Shown here: piece by piece, positions 1-9,069 of the stretch
How the letters are laid out: each line of letters opens with the position of its first letter
Position numbering within the stretch: position 1 is the first letter of the stretch
Assembly (NCBI GenBank): GCA_024644585.1
Contig: JAHEHM010000001.1
Span: 1 to 59,806, forward strand
Reading direction: 5' to 3'
Source of the DNA: Porticoccaceae bacterium
GTDB taxonomy: Bacteria > Pseudomonadota > Gammaproteobacteria > Pseudomonadales > Porticoccaceae
DNA: 59,806 nucleotides
Position numbers and translations under genes: made by a program
Notes under the pieces: generated by a model
The model's database searches: none
Told to the model about the DNA's origin: nothing
Seen by the model: the letters and a program-made list of their open reading frames with translations, nothing else

Positions 1-72
1 GTGCGTTTAGGTCTGCAAAAGTTACAGATCTTGGTTGCACCAGAATTTAGAGAAGAGTTAATAAATGAGTAA
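1..72 (+). CDS. ECF RNA polymerase sigma factor, C-terminal end (partial)
   Basis: Frame 1 is open from the first base to a TAA at 70-72 and encodes about 23 residues containing RLGLQKLQ. That resembles the end of sigma-70 region 4, where the recognition helix is followed by R-L-x-L-x-K-L. The stop overlaps the start of the next gene (ATGAGTAA), as in sigma/anti-sigma pairs, and the next gene is a ChrR-type anti-sigma factor. I infer a group IV (ECF, RpoE/ChrR-like) sigma factor whose 5' part lies outside the window. Too little is visible for certainty about the subfamily; the partner gene carries most of the argument. Confidence 0.6.
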   Translation: MRLGLQKLQILVAPEFREELINE

Positions 73-730
73 AGTTATAAACCATCATCCGTCCATTGAG
101 ATGCTTGTCGAGTTTTCGGCAGGGACCTTAGATACTGCTACTTCTATCTGCGTAGCCTCGCACTTACATTTCTGTCCCTGTTGTAGGGCTGAAGTGGCAA
201 GACTTGACCAGGTTGGTGCCCAGTTGATGGCCATCTCTTCTCCTCAAGAAATTGATGACAGCATTTTTGAAGAAGTGATGCGTAAAATCGATGAGGGTCA
301 TACGGAAGAACCAGTTATTGAACCGAAAAAAGGTATTCAAGGCTTCCCTGAGCATATTAATAAGCTCATTCATGATGCTGCAGAAATGCCTATTTGGAAG
401 CGACTCTCTAAGTCGATGGAAGTTGCCAAATTATTTACCGGTCAAAGTAAATATGAAGTGGCTCTGCACAAAATTTGTGCCGGTGGTACTACACCACAGC
501 ATGACCACAGAGGTACCGAATACACAGTAGTTTTAAAAGGCAGTTTTTCTGATGAAAAATCTGTTTATACCGAAGGTGATTTTATAGTTCGTGAGCCTGG
601 TGACATTCATCAGCCCATGGGCGCCAAGAATGGCGAATGTATCTGTTTGTCAGCGCAGGAAGCGCCGATTAAATTAACCAGTCCATTGGGTTTCTTTTTA
701 AACCCATGGCTAAGAGTAAACCCTGCTTAA
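65..730 (+). CDS. chrR: ChrR-type anti-sigma factor with zinc-binding and cupin domains
   Basis: This 221-residue protein should bind and silence the ECF sigma factor encoded just upstream, releasing it on singlet oxygen or related oxidative stress. The N-terminal anti-sigma domain has H7/H8 and the HxxxCxxC zinc motif (H33, C37, C40). The C-terminal cupin (about 110-200) carries H146, H148, E152 and H182. These are spaced as the metal ligands H141, H143, E147 and H177 recalled for Rhodobacter sphaeroides ChrR, with a constant offset of five. The start overlaps the sigma stop by eight bases, so translation is coupled. A terminator follows at 768-793. In Rhodobacter this pair controls photolyase and cyclopropane-fatty-acid synthase genes; both families occur in this window behind a shared promoter-like motif. 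Confidence 0.92.
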   Translation: MSKVINHHPSIEMLVEFSAGTLDTATSICVASHLHFCPCCRAEVARLDQVGAQLMAISSPQEIDDSIFEEVMRKIDEGHTEEPVIEPKKGIQGFPEHINKLIHDAAEMPIWKRLSKSMEVAKLFTGQSKYEVALHKICAGGTTPQHDHRGTEYTVVLKGSFSDEKSVYTEGDFIVREPGDIHQPMGAKNGECICLSAQEAPIKLTSPLGFFLNPWLRVNPA

Positions 731-767
731 TTTCACATTTCCCTTTAGCATTTTTATACCTGTGCTC

Positions 768-793
768 GACCGCGCCTTGCGCGGTCTTTTTTT
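768..793 (+). terminator. Rho-independent terminator after chrR
   Basis: GACCGCGC, a short CTT-type loop, then GCGCGGTC followed by seven T on the plus strand. It is placed 38 bases after the chrR stop and ends the sigma/chrR transcript. There is no matching A-run on the left side, so it is probably one-directional and does not serve hisF. Confidence 0.9.
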
Positions 794-817
794 GCCACTA
801 AGAAATGAAACTCGTCT

Positions 818-1591
818 CTATCTGACTAACACTCCCTGCTGCGCCATAAACTGTTTGGCTTCAGGGATACTGTATTCTCCAAAGTGAAAGATACTGGCTG
901 CGAGAACAGCATCTGCACCGCCCTGCTGAACTCCATCCACTAGATGTTGTAAATTACCTACACCACCCGAGGCTATCACGGGCACGGCAACTGCATCGCT
1001 AATTCTTGAGGTTAGCTGTAGATCAAACCCATTTTTAGTGCCATCGCGATCCATGCTGGTCAGTAGTATTTCACCAGCGCCAAAATCAGCCATTTTTATT
1101 GCCCATTCAATGGCACAGATACCGGTTGCATTGCGACCGCCGTGGGTGAATATTTCCCATCTTGGATTATCGGAATCATCGGTTTGCTTGGCATCAATGG
1201 CAACGACTATGCATTGAGAGCCAAACTTATCTGCCGCCGCCTTTACAAATTCTGGATTTTTGATGGCTGCTGAATTAATGGCGACTTTATCGGCACCTGC
1301 ATTGAGCAGGTTGCGTATATCGGATAATTCTCGAACGCCACCGCCCACAGTTAACGGGATAAATACCTCACCGGCCATGCGCTCAACGGTATGTAATATA
1401 GTATCTCTGTCTTCATGGCTGGCGGTAATATCAAGGAAGGTGATTTCGTCTGCACCCTGTTCGTTGTATCGCCTTGCAACTTCAACGGGATCACCTGCAT
1501 CACGTATATCCACAAACTGTACGCCCTTGACCACTCGACCTTTGTCGACATCTAGGCAGGGTATTAATCGTTTAGCTAAACCTTGAGACAT
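818..1591 (-). CDS. hisF: Imidazole glycerol phosphate synthase, cyclase subunit HisF
   Basis: HisF is the cyclase half of the HisH/HisF enzyme of histidine biosynthesis; it uses ammonia from HisH to make imidazole glycerol phosphate and AICAR. The 257 residues match the family length. The (beta/alpha)8 barrel carries the catalytic aspartates D14 (in CLDVDKG) and D133 (in VAIDAKQ), and the phosphate-binding loops TVGGGVR and ASGGVG. The start is ATG at 1591, 10 bases after the ribA stop, so it probably shares a transcript with ribA. The other his genes are not in the window; hisF closing a his operon elsewhere would be more usual. Confidence 0.97.
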   Translation of the reverse strand: MSQGLAKRLIPCLDVDKGRVVKGVQFVDIRDAGDPVEVARRYNEQGADEITFLDITASHEDRDTILHTVERMAGEVFIPLTVGGGVRELSDIRNLLNAGADKVAINSAAIKNPEFVKAAADKFGSQCIVVAIDAKQTDDSDNPRWEIFTHGGRNATGICAIEWAIKMADFGAGEILLTSMDRDGTKNGFDLQLTSRISDAVAVPVIASGGVGNLQHLVDGVQQGGADAVLAASIFHFGEYSIPEAKQFMAQQGVLVR

Positions 1592-1601
1592 CTACTTACC
1601 C

Positions 1602-2210
1602 TTATTCCTTATCCTTGAACATATGACCTAATTTGCCGGCTTTGGTGGCCAGATATTGAACGTTATGCGGATTGCTGTCTGCCTGAATAGGAATGCGTTT
1701 AACAATCTCAAAGCCTAAACTTTCTAAGGCATCGATTTTTCGCGGATTATTGGTCATTATCTGTAATTTTTTTGCGCCTAGATGCTGAAGCATGGGTGCA
1801 CAGATAGAGTAGTCACGCATATCGGCACCAAAACCTAATCGCTCGTTAGCTTCTACGGTATCAGCGCCCTGATCTTGCAAGCTATAGGCGCGTATTTTAT
1901 TCACCAGACCTATTCCGCGCCCTTCTTGACGCAAATAAAGAATGGCGCCTCGTCCGAGCTCGGCAATATTGCGCATCGCTTCTTGAAGCTGTTCGCCGCA
2001 GTCACAGCGCAGGCTTCCAAGAGCATCACCGGTTAAGCATTCTGAATGGATTCTGACCGGCAAAGGTTCATCGGAAGCGCAATCACCCATTGTAATGGCG
2101 ATATGCTCTTTACCTTTGAAGGGATCCTCAAAACCATGAATATCAAACTGTCCCCATCGGGTGGGTAACTTTGAGGATTCAATAAAACGCAGAACCAATG
2201 ACAACTCCAA
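1602..2210 (-). CDS. ribA: GTP cyclohydrolase II RibA
   Basis: RibA opens GTP to 2,5-diamino-6-ribosylamino-pyrimidinone phosphate, the first step of riboflavin synthesis. The 202 residues match stand-alone RibA. The zinc cysteines are all present (C58, C69, C71 in [19 protein letters not shown]), as is the GRGIGL loop of the active site. This matters because the RibA-like domain fused to RibB at 9070-10194 lacks those cysteines, so this gene should be the only working GTP cyclohydrolase II visible here. No FMN riboswitch is seen in the 63 bases upstream. Confidence 0.97.
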   Translation of the reverse strand: MELSLVLRFIESSKLPTRWGQFDIHGFEDPFKGKEHIAITMGDCASDEPLPVRIHSECLTGDALGSLRCDCGEQLQEAMRNIAELGRGAILYLRQEGRGIGLVNKIRAYSLQDQGADTVEANERLGFGADMRDYSICAPMLQHLGAKKLQIMTNNPRKIDALESLGFEIVKRIPIQADSNPHNVQYLATKAGKLGHMFKDKE

Positions 2211-2273
2211 TCTGTGTGTAGTAATTTTTCATTGTAACCTTTGACCGCAGTTAATTCAGTTTTTTACTGCGAT

Positions 2274-5200
2274 TTAACTGCCAATATTAAGCCTTTGGCG
2301 CATTGATTGAATACTGGCTTTTAGGTCATAGACAATGCGGTAGCAACAGGGCACCAAAATAAGCGTCATAGTGGTGGCAAAAACAATACCAAAACTCAGG
2401 GATATGGCCATTGGAATAACGAACTGTGCTTGCATGCTGGTTTCAAATAACATGGGCAATAGACCCACAAAAGTCGTCAATGTAGTTAACACGATAGCTC
2501 TAAATCGCTGTTTACCGGCTGACATAATGGAGTCGTCCATTGTTTCTCCAGCACCCTGCCGACGATTAATAAACTCAACTAGAATTAAACTGTCATTAAC
2601 AACCACACCTGCCAAGGCGACCAAGCCTAATATTGACAGCATGTTGAGTGAAATACCAAATAGGATATGTCCAATGACCGCCCCAATAAAACCAAAGGGT
2701 ATCACCGACATTATTACCAAGGGTTGAACGTAAGAGCGAAGAGGAACTGCCAGTAGCCCATAAATTAAAAACAGTGCCGCGGCAAAACCTATCATGGTGC
2801 GCATAATAAGGGTGTTTTCTTCTTTGGTTGAGCCACCCAAATCAAATTCAACTTCGGGGTACTGCTCAAGTAATTTGGGAATAAAATTATCGGTTATATC
2901 CGAAACAACCGTACCCGTTTGAACCTTGCTGGAATCCACATCTGCAGTCACATTCACGGTTCGCTTGCGATCAGTTCTGGAGATTGTTGATAGACCCTGC
3001 CCTAGCTTAATATCGGCAACCTGACCAATTTGAATGGCCTGTCCTGACTTGGTTCGGATCAGTAAATTTTCTAGGCTAGCCACTGAATCGCGCTCATCTT
3101 TTGGGTAGCGCACCATGACTTTTACTCGATCCACGCCACGCTGAATGCGTTGCACCTCTTCACCGTAAAAAGCCTGTCTTACCTGTCGCCCCACATCGGC
3201 AAGACTAATACCTATCTGACTGGCATAGGGTTTGAGACTGATTTGAATTTCTCTGCCGCCTGTACCCTGTGAGTTGTAGATATCAAAAACACCGTTGTAC
3301 TGGGCCAATTTATTTTGTAATCGATCACTTGCCTGAAGGAGTTGTTCAGGGTTAGAGCCACCGAGTTGGAAGTTGATTTTCGCACCACCCCCGGCATTGG
3401 TACTAGCAAAATACCGCTGCTTTCTGACGTTGGGTAGCTGACCAACCTCTTCCCGCCACAGCTTTTCAAAAGTTAAGGACGAAATTAGTCGATCTTCTGA
3501 GGGAACCAATGAGACGATAAAAGTACCAGATGTGTCGGAGCCTGCATAAAATAATAGATGCTTGACCAGGCCATTACCCTCAGGGTTTTGCTGACGATAA
3601 CCTTCGTCTACGCGGTAAGCTGCGTCTTCGATTGTGGTGAGGATGTCAGCCATACTGCTAGCAGATGTACCATCGTAAACGATCACTTCGGCACGCACTG
3701 TATCGCTGGGTACATTGGGGAAGAATTCAAATTTTGCGATACCACTATTTACCGCACCACCGGCAATAATTAATAGCCCAAGGAAAAATGAAACCGTGAG
3801 GTAACGTCTTTTTAAACAGTAAGCCAATGCTGGCTGGTATTTGTTTGCGATAAACTGCTTAAGACCCCTATCAACCTTAGCCTGCATTTTGCCGATAAAT
3901 TTAAATCTAGACTGAGAAACACCGCCAATTTTCATACCCACTAGGTGAGCTGGAAGAATAAGCTTTGACTCTATCAGTGAGAAAATTAGGCAAAGAATAA
4001 CCACTACGGCAATGGCTTCTTGGAAGCCTGCTACAACGCCGCCAATAAACAGCATGGGTGCAAAAGCGGCCATGGTGGTTAAAACACCAATGGTTGAGGG
4101 TATGGCGACTTTTTTCGCGCCCTCAATCACATCTTCAATTCGGGCAGTAAAGACCCCATTGTTATCATTTCCTAGTACCTTGGCCGCCTTCTGTTGAGCC
4201 TCGGTATAAATACTTTCGCCAATCACAATGGCATCGTCCACCACGATCCCCAACACCATAATAAAGGCAAATAGACTTAAAACATTGACGGTCACCGGAT
4301 AGGGATTAATTGGCATCAACCAAAAAGCCCCAAGAAAACTTACCGGTATACCCAGAAGTACCCAGAACCCCACCTGAACATTAAGAAATAACGTTAGTAC
4401 CACAGCAACCAGTATGGCACCCATAGCAAGGTTTGAGAGCATCATATCGAGCCGACCACGGAGGTGGAAAGATAGTGGCTCAAATTGCTCAATGGTGAGC
4501 CCATCAACTAAGGTTTCTGATTTTTTCTCAATATAAGATTTGACAGCTTCATCAATCGCCAGCAAATTTTGATCTTCTAAGGAGAAAATCCCCAGCGTGA
4601 CTGCAGACTCTGTATCAAAGTGCACAAAGGTACTGGATTCTTGGAATGCATCTCGTACTGTTGCTACATCGGAAATTAATAATTGTGAGCCATCGGCGTA
4701 GCTTCGTAGCACCAGATTTTCAAACTGCTCGCCTGAATAAGCCTTACCCTCAGTTCTAACCAGTATGTTGCCACTGTCAGAACGAATCATACCCGCGGGA
4801 AGATCTAAGGAAGACTCTCGCACCGCCTTGGCCACTTCAGCGAGCGTCATATTTAGTTCTCTTAGGCGCTGCTCTTTGACCTCAATGGAAATTTCATAGT
4901 CATCAACGCCCCAAAGAATAACTTTCTTTACCTGAGACAGCTCTAGCAATTCGTCACGGATTTCTTGACCAAGTTCCTTGCGCTGAAATTCGTCCAATGG
5001 CCCGGAGACAGCAACACCTGTCACCCAGCTAATATCTTCAAACTTACTCACACTAGGTTTTTCAAGGTCATCGGGGAAATTTAGGATGCTACTAATTCGG
5101 TCTTCAATTCTAGCCATGATCTCGTTAATATCTTGGCTTGGCTCAATATCCAACTCAATATTAGCCAGATCGCGACTAGCTTTAGAGCGCATTTCTTTGA

Positions 5201-5447
5201 TACCACTCAAACCTTGCAAGGCCGATTCAATTGGCAGAATAACCCCCTTTTCTACCTCTACCGGCGCAGCGCCAGGATAAACTGCAGACACCTGAACAAT
5301 GTTTCTATCTGTTCGTGGGAACATATCCTTACTGATGGTAGATGCCGAAATTGCGCCTGCAACTATAATAAATAACATCAGCAGATTAGCCGCTACCGGA
5401 TTTTTGGTGAACCATCCAATTAAGCCGTAGCTGTTAGATTCTTTCAT
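2274..5447 (-). CDS. RND (AcrB/HAE1-type) efflux transporter permease
   Basis: Inner-membrane proton-driven pump of about 1057 residues with the usual RND plan: a first helix (AANLLMLFIIVAG), a large periplasmic loop, helices 2-6, a second periplasmic loop from about 560, and helices 8-12. The helix-4 DD pair (LGIVVDDAIVIGE) is the expected proton relay. The ORF track starts at a TTG (5462), but an ATG at 5447 overlaps the adaptor stop as TAATG, so I take that start. It pairs with the adaptor gene upstream. No outer-membrane TolC-like gene lies next to it, so the complex probably borrows one from elsewhere. Substrate unknown. Confidence 0.93.
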   Translation of the reverse strand: MKESNSYGLIGWFTKNPVAANLLMLFIIVAGAISASTISKDMFPRTDRNIVQVSAVYPGAAPVEVEKGVILPIESALQGLSGIKEMRSKASRDLANIELDIEPSQDINEIMARIEDRISSILNFPDDLEKPSVSKFEDISWVTGVAVSGPLDEFQRKELGQEIRDELLELSQVKKVILWGVDDYEISIEVKEQRLRELNMTLAEVAKAVRESSLDLPAGMIRSDSGNILVRTEGKAYSGEQFENLVLRSYADGSQLLISDVATVRDAFQESSTFVHFDTESAVTLGIFSLEDQNLLAIDEAVKSYIEKKSETLVDGLTIEQFEPLSFHLRGRLDMMLSNLAMGAILVAVVLTLFLNVQVGFWVLLGIPVSFLGAFWLMPINPYPVTVNVLSLFAFIMVLGIVVDDAIVIGESIYTEAQQKAAKVLGNDNNGVFTARIEDVIEGAKKVAIPSTIGVLTTMAAFAPMLFIGGVVAGFQEAIAVVVILCLIFSLIESKLILPAHLVGMKIGGVSQSRFKFIGKMQAKVDRGLKQFIANKYQPALAYCLKRRYLTVSFFLGLLIIAGGAVNSGIAKFEFFPNVPSDTVRAEVIVYDGTSASSMADILTTIEDAAYRVDEGYRQQNPEGNGLVKHLLFYAGSDTSGTFIVSLVPSEDRLISSLTFEKLWREEVGQLPNVRKQRYFASTNAGGGAKINFQLGGSNPEQLLQASDRLQNKLAQYNGVFDIYNSQGTGGREIQISLKPYASQIGISLADVGRQVRQAFYGEEVQRIQRGVDRVKVMVRYPKDERDSVASLENLLIRTKSGQAIQIGQVADIKLGQGLSTISRTDRKRTVNVTADVDSSKVQTGTVVSDITDNFIPKLLEQYPEVEFDLGGSTKEENTLIMRTMIGFAAALFLIYGLLAVPLRSYVQPLVIMSVIPFGFIGAVIGHILFGISLNMLSILGLVALAGVVVNDSLILVEFINRRQGAGETMDDSIMSAGKQRFRAIVLTTLTTFVGLLPMLFETSMQAQFVIPMAISLSFGIVFATTMTLILVPCCYRIVYDLKASIQSMRQRLNIGS

Positions 5448-6622
5448 TATAATTCTGTCCAAACATCCGTTGATTGAGGCTTAACTTTCATACCATCAAC
5501 CATAATGCCCATACCGCTGGTAACCACTTCAACTGAACCCTCAAGACCTGAGTTTATGTAGTAGTAATTACGATCATCGAAAATATAATCAACCGCAACC
5601 ATCTTTAATCGTTTCTCAGCTGTGACCATGGCGACTCGTTGATTAGCTCGCAACGCGTAGCGAGGTAGTGCATGCACGGCATTAATAGTCTTGCCGGACA
5701 CTGTGGCTTCGACAAAGGTTCCCATGAGGAGTGGTTGACGGTTTTTCTGGTTTTTTAAATTATAGGGATCATCAATTGTTGCCACGAGATACTGGGCGCG
5801 ACTACTCTGCTCTATGGTGCCCTCAGATCGAACTAAAACGGCGGGCCATTCGACCTCACTGCCATTAACCACAGCCTTTAACTCAACTTTAGCCTCCGCA
5901 AAAGACTGATTATTAATTGACCCCTCAGATAAGGAAAGTTTAGACATTTGCTTATCCGTCATGGGCAGTCTTATCTCGGCATAATCAATAGCAAAAATTG
6001 AACCCAATTTTGTTCCGATGGTGACATATTGACCCATATCCACATGAGTGGTGGCTACCATGCCGGCATAGGGGGCTCGAATAATGGTTCGCTGAATTTT
6101 TAACTCTGCCTGAGCCACTTCAGCCTGGGCTTGGATTAATCGAGCTTCAGCCTCAGCTAAAAATGGCGTTCGCAGTGCCAGTACAGGCGCATCTTCCAGT
6201 GGGCGGCCTGTCATCTGCCACTCTTTTTTGGCCTGAACTGATTTAGCTTGCTCAGTGAGTAACTGAGCCTTGGCACTCTTTAGCTGTGCCTCTGCTCTTT
6301 GCTTGGCGACTTTATAATCTGCTGCATCTAATCGAATTAAAATATCACCTTTTTCAAAGGTACCGCCCACTTCAAATTGTGCGGCAACATCAAGAACTGC
6401 GCCGGAAACCTCAGAAACCAATGTCGTGCTGGTCCTTGGCTCAACTGTTCCCTGTGAAACGGCCTGCAATTCGACCTTAGACGAGTTAATTATTTCGGTT
6501 GTTACCGCAACTTCCCGATCGGGTGATTCTAGCTCAAGGGAATTAGGCTTAAAGGCACTCATAATTAATGCAATAAGGAAAGCCACGACAATAACGATTA
6601 ATGGAAGTAATTTTGTTTTCAA
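5447..6622 (-). CDS. RND efflux periplasmic adaptor (membrane fusion protein)
   Basis: This 391-residue HlyD/AcrA-type adaptor should link the downstream RND permease to an outer-membrane channel. An N-terminal hydrophobic anchor (LLPLIVIVVAFLIALIM) is followed by a first half-lipoyl segment, an alpha-hairpin rich in A, K, E and Q (about 110-175), the second half-lipoyl motif IRAPYAGMV and beta-barrel and membrane-proximal domains. The start is TTG at 6622 with GAGGG eight bases upstream; the next in-frame ATG would cut the anchor. Its stop overlaps the permease ATG (TAATG), so the two are translationally coupled. Confidence 0.92.
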   Translation of the reverse strand: MKTKLLPLIVIVVAFLIALIMSAFKPNSLELESPDREVAVTTEIINSSKVELQAVSQGTVEPRTSTTLVSEVSGAVLDVAAQFEVGGTFEKGDILIRLDAADYKVAKQRAEAQLKSAKAQLLTEQAKSVQAKKEWQMTGRPLEDAPVLALRTPFLAEAEARLIQAQAEVAQAELKIQRTIIRAPYAGMVATTHVDMGQYVTIGTKLGSIFAIDYAEIRLPMTDKQMSKLSLSEGSINNQSFAEAKVELKAVVNGSEVEWPAVLVRSEGTIEQSSRAQYLVATIDDPYNLKNQKNRQPLLMGTFVEATVSGKTINAVHALPRYALRANQRVAMVTAEKRLKMVAVDYIFDDRNYYYINSGLEGSVEVVTSGMGIMVDGMKVKPQSTDVWTEL

Positions 6623-6682
6623 CTAGCTGCCCTCACTGGCATTAAATATTTTATATTATAGATTTATCACTACGTTTTTTAC

Positions 6683-7213
6683 TTATAAAAAGCCCAAGTT
6701 ACTAATAACTACAATAACTATTGCCGCAAAAAAACCCGCCACAACATCATCGATCATAATGCCAATTCCGGCACCTACCTGTTTGTCCAGCCAGCTAATA
6801 GGCCATGGCTTAACAATATCGAAAAACCTAAACAGTAAAAAACCCACAATAATCGACGTGAGCTGAGGTTCGATAAATGCTAACGCGATCCAAAGACCGA
6901 CAAATTCATCCCAAACAATGCCCGAATGATCATGCACTGCAAGTTTGCTAGAGGCTCGACCACAGATATAGATGCCAGCTATTGCTGATATTGCGACCAC
7001 AGCCCAATAAAGAGACAGGGGTAACTGGCATAGCAACAACCAAAGTGGAATAGCCGCAAGTGTACCGAAGGTACCGGGCGCCTTGGGCGCTAACCCACTG
7101 CCAAAGCCAAAAGCTAGTAACAGTGTCGGCGATCGCAGAAGGTCGGTAAAACTCGGGTTCTTATTTGAAATGGGTATATCCTCCAAAGTTGGCGGATAGG
7201 GCCTGATCATCAA
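6683..7213 (-). CDS. pgpA: Phosphatidylglycerophosphatase A
   Basis: PgpA removes the phosphate from phosphatidylglycerophosphate to make phosphatidylglycerol at the inner membrane. The 176 residues show the family motif FGSGLAPKAPGTFGT, several membrane helices and the conserved IDDVVAGFF segment near the end. The start at 7213 lies inside the 3' end of thiL, an overlap of about 53 bases; a thiL/pgpA overlap is also known in E. coli. It is the last gene of the thiL-rib operon. Confidence 0.95.
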   Translation of the reverse strand: MMIRPYPPTLEDIPISNKNPSFTDLLRSPTLLLAFGFGSGLAPKAPGTFGTLAAIPLWLLLCQLPLSLYWAVVAISAIAGIYICGRASSKLAVHDHSGIVWDEFVGLWIALAFIEPQLTSIIVGFLLFRFFDIVKPWPISWLDKQVGAGIGIMIDDVVAGFFAAIVIVVISNLGFL

Positions 7214-8141
7214 GCAATACCGCGTCTTGATTATGCTGTAATTGCGTCATATTGCCAATCTTGGTGACTGGAATATTTGCTTGTTGTACCCATGCCTCAA
7301 AAGCCGCTTGTTTGGACTCAGGTATAGTAAAACATAGCTGATAATCATCACCGCCGGTCAATGCCCACTCAAGCACTTGATTTCTGTGGTTGTCTTTCAA
7401 TTCAGAGTGAATAGGCAGAAGGTCACTTTTAATTGCCGCGCCAAGGCCACTGGCTTTGCATATATGGCCTAAGTCGGCAACTAACCCATCAGAAATATCA
7501 ATACAGGCAGTAGCAAAATCTCTCAGGCATACACCTAAAGCAATCTGTGGTTGTGGGGAGTAAAAACGCTGCAAAAGTCGTTCGCTGATCATTTCGGAAT
7601 TTTGGGTTAATGCCAACAAACTGGCAGCACCATCACCCAGCGTACCACTCACATAGATACTGTCGTCCGCTTGAGCACCCCCACGACACAGCGCCTCACC
7701 GGCAGGTAGCTCGCCTGCAACTGTGATACTAATAGTCAGTGGTCCTGCTGTAGTGTCGCCACCCACTAGGGCTACATTATATTGCTTAGCGACCTCAGCT
7801 AGACCCTGACTAAAATCCTGCAACCAATCAGTGGTAGCCAGAGGCTTAGGCAGGGTTAAAGCCAGCGTAAACCACTTGGGCGTAGCGCCCATTGCCGCCA
7901 TATCACTGAGATTAACGCACAGAGATCGAGTAGCGACTTGGTAGGCATTAGCCTCATTGGGAAAATGAACAGATGCCACCAAACTGTCGGTGGCAAGGGC
8001 CAACTGATGACCTTCTGTTGGCTTTAAGATAGCAGCATCGTCACCAATACCCACAACCACATCTTGCTGTGCCGTTAGTTTTTTAAAGTAACGGTTAATC
8101 AGCGAAAATTCGTTATTGGATTGATCTTTACTCTTTGACAA
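7161..8141 (-). CDS. thiL: Thiamine-monophosphate kinase
   Basis: ThiL phosphorylates thiamine monophosphate to thiamine diphosphate with ATP. The 326 residues fit the family (AIR synthase/ThiL fold) with the metal-binding motifs VGIGDDAAIL near residue 30, ATDSLV, and GGDTT and ALTGGDDYQL further on. The start is a TTG at 8141; an AAAGG overlapping the nusB stop supports it and no ATG lies close by. It sits three bases after nusB and overlaps pgpA, the arrangement common in proteobacteria. Confidence 0.96.
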   Translation of the reverse strand: MSKSKDQSNNEFSLINRYFKKLTAQQDVVVGIGDDAAILKPTEGHQLALATDSLVASVHFPNEANAYQVATRSLCVNLSDMAAMGATPKWFTLALTLPKPLATTDWLQDFSQGLAEVAKQYNVALVGGDTTAGPLTISITVAGELPAGEALCRGGAQADDSIYVSGTLGDGAASLLALTQNSEMISERLLQRFYSPQPQIALGVCLRDFATACIDISDGLVADLGHICKASGLGAAIKSDLLPIHSELKDNHRNQVLEWALTGGDDYQLCFTIPESKQAAFEAWVQQANIPVTKIGNMTQLQHNQDAVLLDDQALSANFGGYTHFK

Positions 8142-8144
8142 TGC

Positions 8145-8582
8145 TTAACCTTTATGGGCGGCGATCTCCACAGCTCTTGTATCTGCTGCCACACGATCGA
8201 GAACACCATTGATAAATTTAAATGCATCCGTGGGGCCAAAGGTTTTTGCTAAATTGACGCCCTCATTAATTGCTACCTTATAGGGAACCTCAATACTGAA
8301 CATTAACTCATAGGTGGTTAATCTTAGTATAGCGCGCGATACCGGATCTAGCTTCTCCTGCTCTCGATCTAGATACTTTTGGAAGGCGCCATCAATTTGT
8401 TCAAGATTTTGAGGTGCACCAAAGAGTATGGTCTTAAACAACTCAGTATCCACTTTGCTCATATCATTTTCTAAGTGGAAGTTAACTTCAATAGTTTCCA
8501 AATCTGTACCACCGAGATCCCAGGAATAAAGCGCCTGAACCAGAAGTTTACGCGCTTTTTGCTTGGCCTTTGTTTTAGACAT
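8145..8582 (-). CDS. nusB: Transcription antitermination factor NusB
   Basis: NusB binds boxA RNA with S10 (NusE) in rRNA antitermination complexes. At 145 residues it has the expected all-helical sequence, starting with an arginine/lysine-rich RKLLVQALYSWD and ending with the conserved VPYKVAINEGVNLAKTFG and FINGVLD segments. It lies directly between ribH and thiL in the operon order ribH-nusB-thiL, which is widespread in gammaproteobacteria. Confidence 0.97.
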   Translation of the reverse strand: MSKTKAKQKARKLLVQALYSWDLGGTDLETIEVNFHLENDMSKVDTELFKTILFGAPQNLEQIDGAFQKYLDREQEKLDPVSRAILRLTTYELMFSIEVPYKVAINEGVNLAKTFGPTDAFKFINGVLDRVAADTRAVEIAAHKG

Positions 8583-9059
8583 TTATTTTTTATCCTGCAT
8601 TGATTTAAAAAGCTCAAGCATTTCAAGTACGGTCAGGGCAGCTTCTTCACCCTTATTTTCTTGGTTATCACCGGCACGCTCTAATGCTTGTTGCAGGTTA
8701 TCTGTGGTCAACAGACCAAAGGCCACTGGCATATTTTGCTGTAATCCAACCTCACCAATACCACGGGTTGTTTCGGCACAGACATAGTCAAAATGTGGGG
8801 TATCGCCACGAATAACACAGCCGAGAGTAATCACCGCATCAAACCGTCCGGTTAGGGCGGCACGTTGCGCGGCTAAGGGCAATTCAAAAGCGCCGGGCAC
8901 ATAGAAATCTTCAACAGCTTGAACATTGTGACGCTTGAGAGCTCTCAATGCTCCGTTGCGCAGCCCTTCAGTAATCTCTGAATTCCATCGTGCAGTCACC
9001 ACTGCAATTCTTGAATCACCTACAGAAAAATTACCTTCTTGAGGTCTAAATTCACCCAT
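8583..9059 (-). CDS. ribH: 6,7-dimethyl-8-ribityllumazine synthase
   Basis: RibH condenses the dihydroxybutanone phosphate from RibB with the pyrimidine from RibD to form lumazine. Motifs include ARWN near the N-terminus, PGAFELP, the GCVIRGDTPHFDYVC stretch with its catalytic histidine, and the PVAFGLLTT loop. The ORF track begins at 9101, but the ATG at 9059 (MGEFRPQ) is preceded by AAGG nine bases upstream and gives a normal length of 158 residues, with an 11-base gap after ribB; I use that start. Confidence 0.96.
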   Translation of the reverse strand: MGEFRPQEGNFSVGDSRIAVVTARWNSEITEGLRNGALRALKRHNVQAVEDFYVPGAFELPLAAQRAALTGRFDAVITLGCVIRGDTPHFDYVCAETTRGIGEVGLQQNMPVAFGLLTTDNLQQALERAGDNQENKGEEAALTVLEMLELFKSMQDKK

Positions 9060-9069
9060 AATTATTGCC

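Noticed and set aside
2211-2273. Possible FMN riboswitch before ribA or the rib operon
   Set aside because: Neither the 63-base gap before ribA, nor the gaps inside the rib operon, nor the nrdR leader contains the conserved RFN segments that I would recognise.
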